This document shows, one piece after another, positions 5,450-6,687 of a stretch of 6,687 nucleotides of DNA. Below the pieces are notes generated by a model. It had not been told where the DNA came from, did not search any database, and saw only the letters and a program-made list of their open reading frames with translations. How positions within the stretch are numbered: the stretch's first letter is position 1; the number at the start of each line of letters is the position of its first letter. The DNA is from Spirochaetaceae bacterium (GTDB lineage: Bacteria; Spirochaetota; Spirochaetia; Treponematales; Breznakiellaceae), in assembly GCA_031265535.1 (NCBI GenBank), contig JAISCO010000386.1:1-6687 (forward strand), read 5' to 3'. The position numbers were made by a program, and so were the translations under genes.

Positions 5450-6687
5450 ATGTCAACTAACGTATCCAAGCAAAACCGGAAAGAACTCACCGGTAAAATA
5501 AAAGCGATTCACAAATATATCGCCGCTGCCAAACAGGACGAAAATACCCGAAATATGCTTACATGGCTATCCGATATTGAAAAAGATATCAACGCAAAAA
5601 AATTTGGCCTTGTTTTCGAGGAACACCGGGAAGCCATAGATGAAACCCTTGAAACCCATACCCCGGTTTTAACTGAAAACAAAAAACTGTTCATTGACAA
5701 CGGCGGACAGATGAATTTTCTTATTGAAGGCGATAATTTAGCCGCTTTGCGGTTATTGTTAAAAACGCATAAAGGGAAAATCAAGGTGATTTATATTGAT
5801 CCTCCATATAATACTCGTAATAAAGATTTTATTTATGATGATAACATTGTTGAAAAAACAGATACATTCATTCATAGCAAATGGTTATCTTTTATACGTA
5901 TTCGTTTGTTTTATGCCAAAATGCTATTAAAATCAGACGGTATAATATTTATTTCTATTGATGATAATGAGCAAGCATATTTAAAATTATTGTGTGATGA
6001 AATATTTGGCGAAGAAAATTTTTATACCCAAATTATTATACAGTCAAATAAGAGGGGACAGACATATAAACAAATAGCAAAAACTCATGAATATTTACTT
6101 GTTTATACAAAATCTCCTGCTTCGGAATTTAATGAAATAGAAAAGACTGCTGAAAATCATGACTTAAATTTTTCAGACCATGTTAGTTCTTTCAATATCC
6201 GTGAATTACGCAATCGAAATCCAAAATTTGGCAGATTTAATCGTCCAAATTTATATTATCCAATTTATGTAAATTCTAAAGTTACGGATAAAGATGATTT
6301 CAATCCCATTTCCTTAACAAAATCCAAAGATTTTAATATTGAGGTTTTTCCATTGAATTCAAAAAATGAAGATAGTTGTTGGAGATGGGGGAAACCTTTG
6401 GCACAGAGAAATATGAATATTAATACTTTGAATAGTAATTTGGTCGCAAAAATAACAAGAGGAAATAAATACAATATTTATGAAAAATATAGAAAGACTA
6501 CTTATAAATCAAAAACGATATGGTTTGATAATGATGTTATTACCGAACGGGGTACTGTTGAATTAGGCGAATTGGGTTTATCTGATTTATTTGAATTTCC
6601 GAAACCATTAGGATTGATTGATAAATGTCTGCAAATTGGTACTAAGGATAATGATATAATTCTTGATTTTTTTGCCGGAAGTGGAAC
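5450..6687 (+). CDS. Type III Mod-like site-specific DNA N6-adenine methyltransferase (partial, runs off the window)
   Basis: The frame is open from ATG 5450 to the right edge, 412 complete codons with no stop. Catalytic motif IV is DPPYNT (117-122), followed by NKDFIYDD and HSKWLSF (142-148), then IFISIDDNEQA (167-176) and CDEIFGEENF (182-191), all characteristic of type III Mod and related beta-class N6-adenine methylases. The region of about 200-390 is probably the target recognition domain. The S-adenosylmethionine-binding motif DFFAGSGT (406-413) comes last, confirming the beta-class order with IV before I. The N-terminus (1-90) is the helical extension usual in this group (VFEEHREAIDE). 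Position 123 is Arg where Gly is commoner. The protein methylates adenine to protect host DNA. The gene begins 3 nt after the ATPase stop with no clear ribosome site, so translational coupling is likely. A Res helicase-nuclease gene could follow outside the window. Confidence 0.92.
   Translation, partial: MSTNVSKQNRKELTGKIKAIHKYIAAAKQDENTRNMLTWLSDIEKDINAKKFGLVFEEHREAIDETLETHTPVLTENKKLFIDNGGQMNFLIEGDNLAALRLLLKTHKGKIKVIYIDPPYNTRNKDFIYDDNIVEKTDTFIHSKWLSFIRIRLFYAKMLLKSDGIIFISIDDNEQAYLKLLCDEIFGEENFYTQIIIQSNKRGQTYKQIAKTHEYLLVYTKSPASEFNEIEKTAENHDLNFSDHVSSFNIRELRNRNPKFGRFNRPNLYYPIYVNSKVTDKDDFNPISLTKSKDFNIEVFPLNSKNEDSCWRWGKPLAQRNMNINTLNSNLVAKITRGNKYNIYEKYRKTTYKSKTIWFDNDVITERGTVELGELGLSDLFEFPKPLGLIDKCLQIGTKDNDIILDFFAGSG

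Noticed and set aside
5509..6474. Minus-strand ORFs of 91 and 69 aa
   Set aside because: They lie antisense to the methyltransferase, which has unambiguous catalytic motifs.

Overview
The window looks like a piece of a spirochaete genome, most likely a host-associated or termite-gut-type Treponema. This rests on the style of the large minus-strand lipoprotein (spirochaete-like lipobox, five Big_2 Ig-like modules, then a GNFTMTGGTISGN beta-helix) and on intergenic DNA made of degenerate 7-bp repeats. It is an inference from sequence style; no rRNA or other taxonomic marker is present.

Layout. Bases 2-139 (+) hold the end of a small unidentified protein whose first codons lie outside the window. 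Bases 140-510 have no convincing gene. They hold two blocks of a degenerate heptamer repeat (RRSAATK), one of them eight perfect units long, around a GC-rich hairpin-forming core. Bases 511-578 hold two strong hairpins that end immediately after the stop codon of the lipoprotein gene and serve as its likely terminator. The lipoprotein gene (710 aa) lies at 579-2711 on the minus strand. Its upstream DNA carries a run of 13 G (13 C on the coding strand). A leader reading frame with a very good Shine-Dalgarno site crosses that run and is, at the present length, in frame with the lipoprotein. This looks like a contingency (phase-variation) locus.

Bases 2934-3292 are non-coding or relic DNA: a purine-rich heptamer array and a possible gene fragment. 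From about 3293 onward the DNA becomes visibly AT-rich. A plus-strand operon then runs off the right edge: a possible 61-aa small protein (3329-3514), a 642-aa protein with an N-terminal GHKL (Hsp90/MutL/MORC-type) ATPase and a C-terminal PD-(D/E)XK nuclease-like region (3518-5446), and a type III Mod-like beta-class N6-adenine DNA methyltransferase (5450 to the edge). Both operon junctions have the same geometry: TAA, one codon, ATG.

The best candidate for an interesting system is this operon. The methyltransferase would mark self DNA. The GHKL-nuclease fusion would be an ATP-dependent restriction or effector component, either replacing a classical type III Res subunit or added to one encoded just beyond the window. 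GHKL/MORC-like ATPases in restriction-modification neighbourhoods are known (Iyer, Abhiman and Aravind), so the general idea is not new. The specific three-gene arrangement deserves checking.
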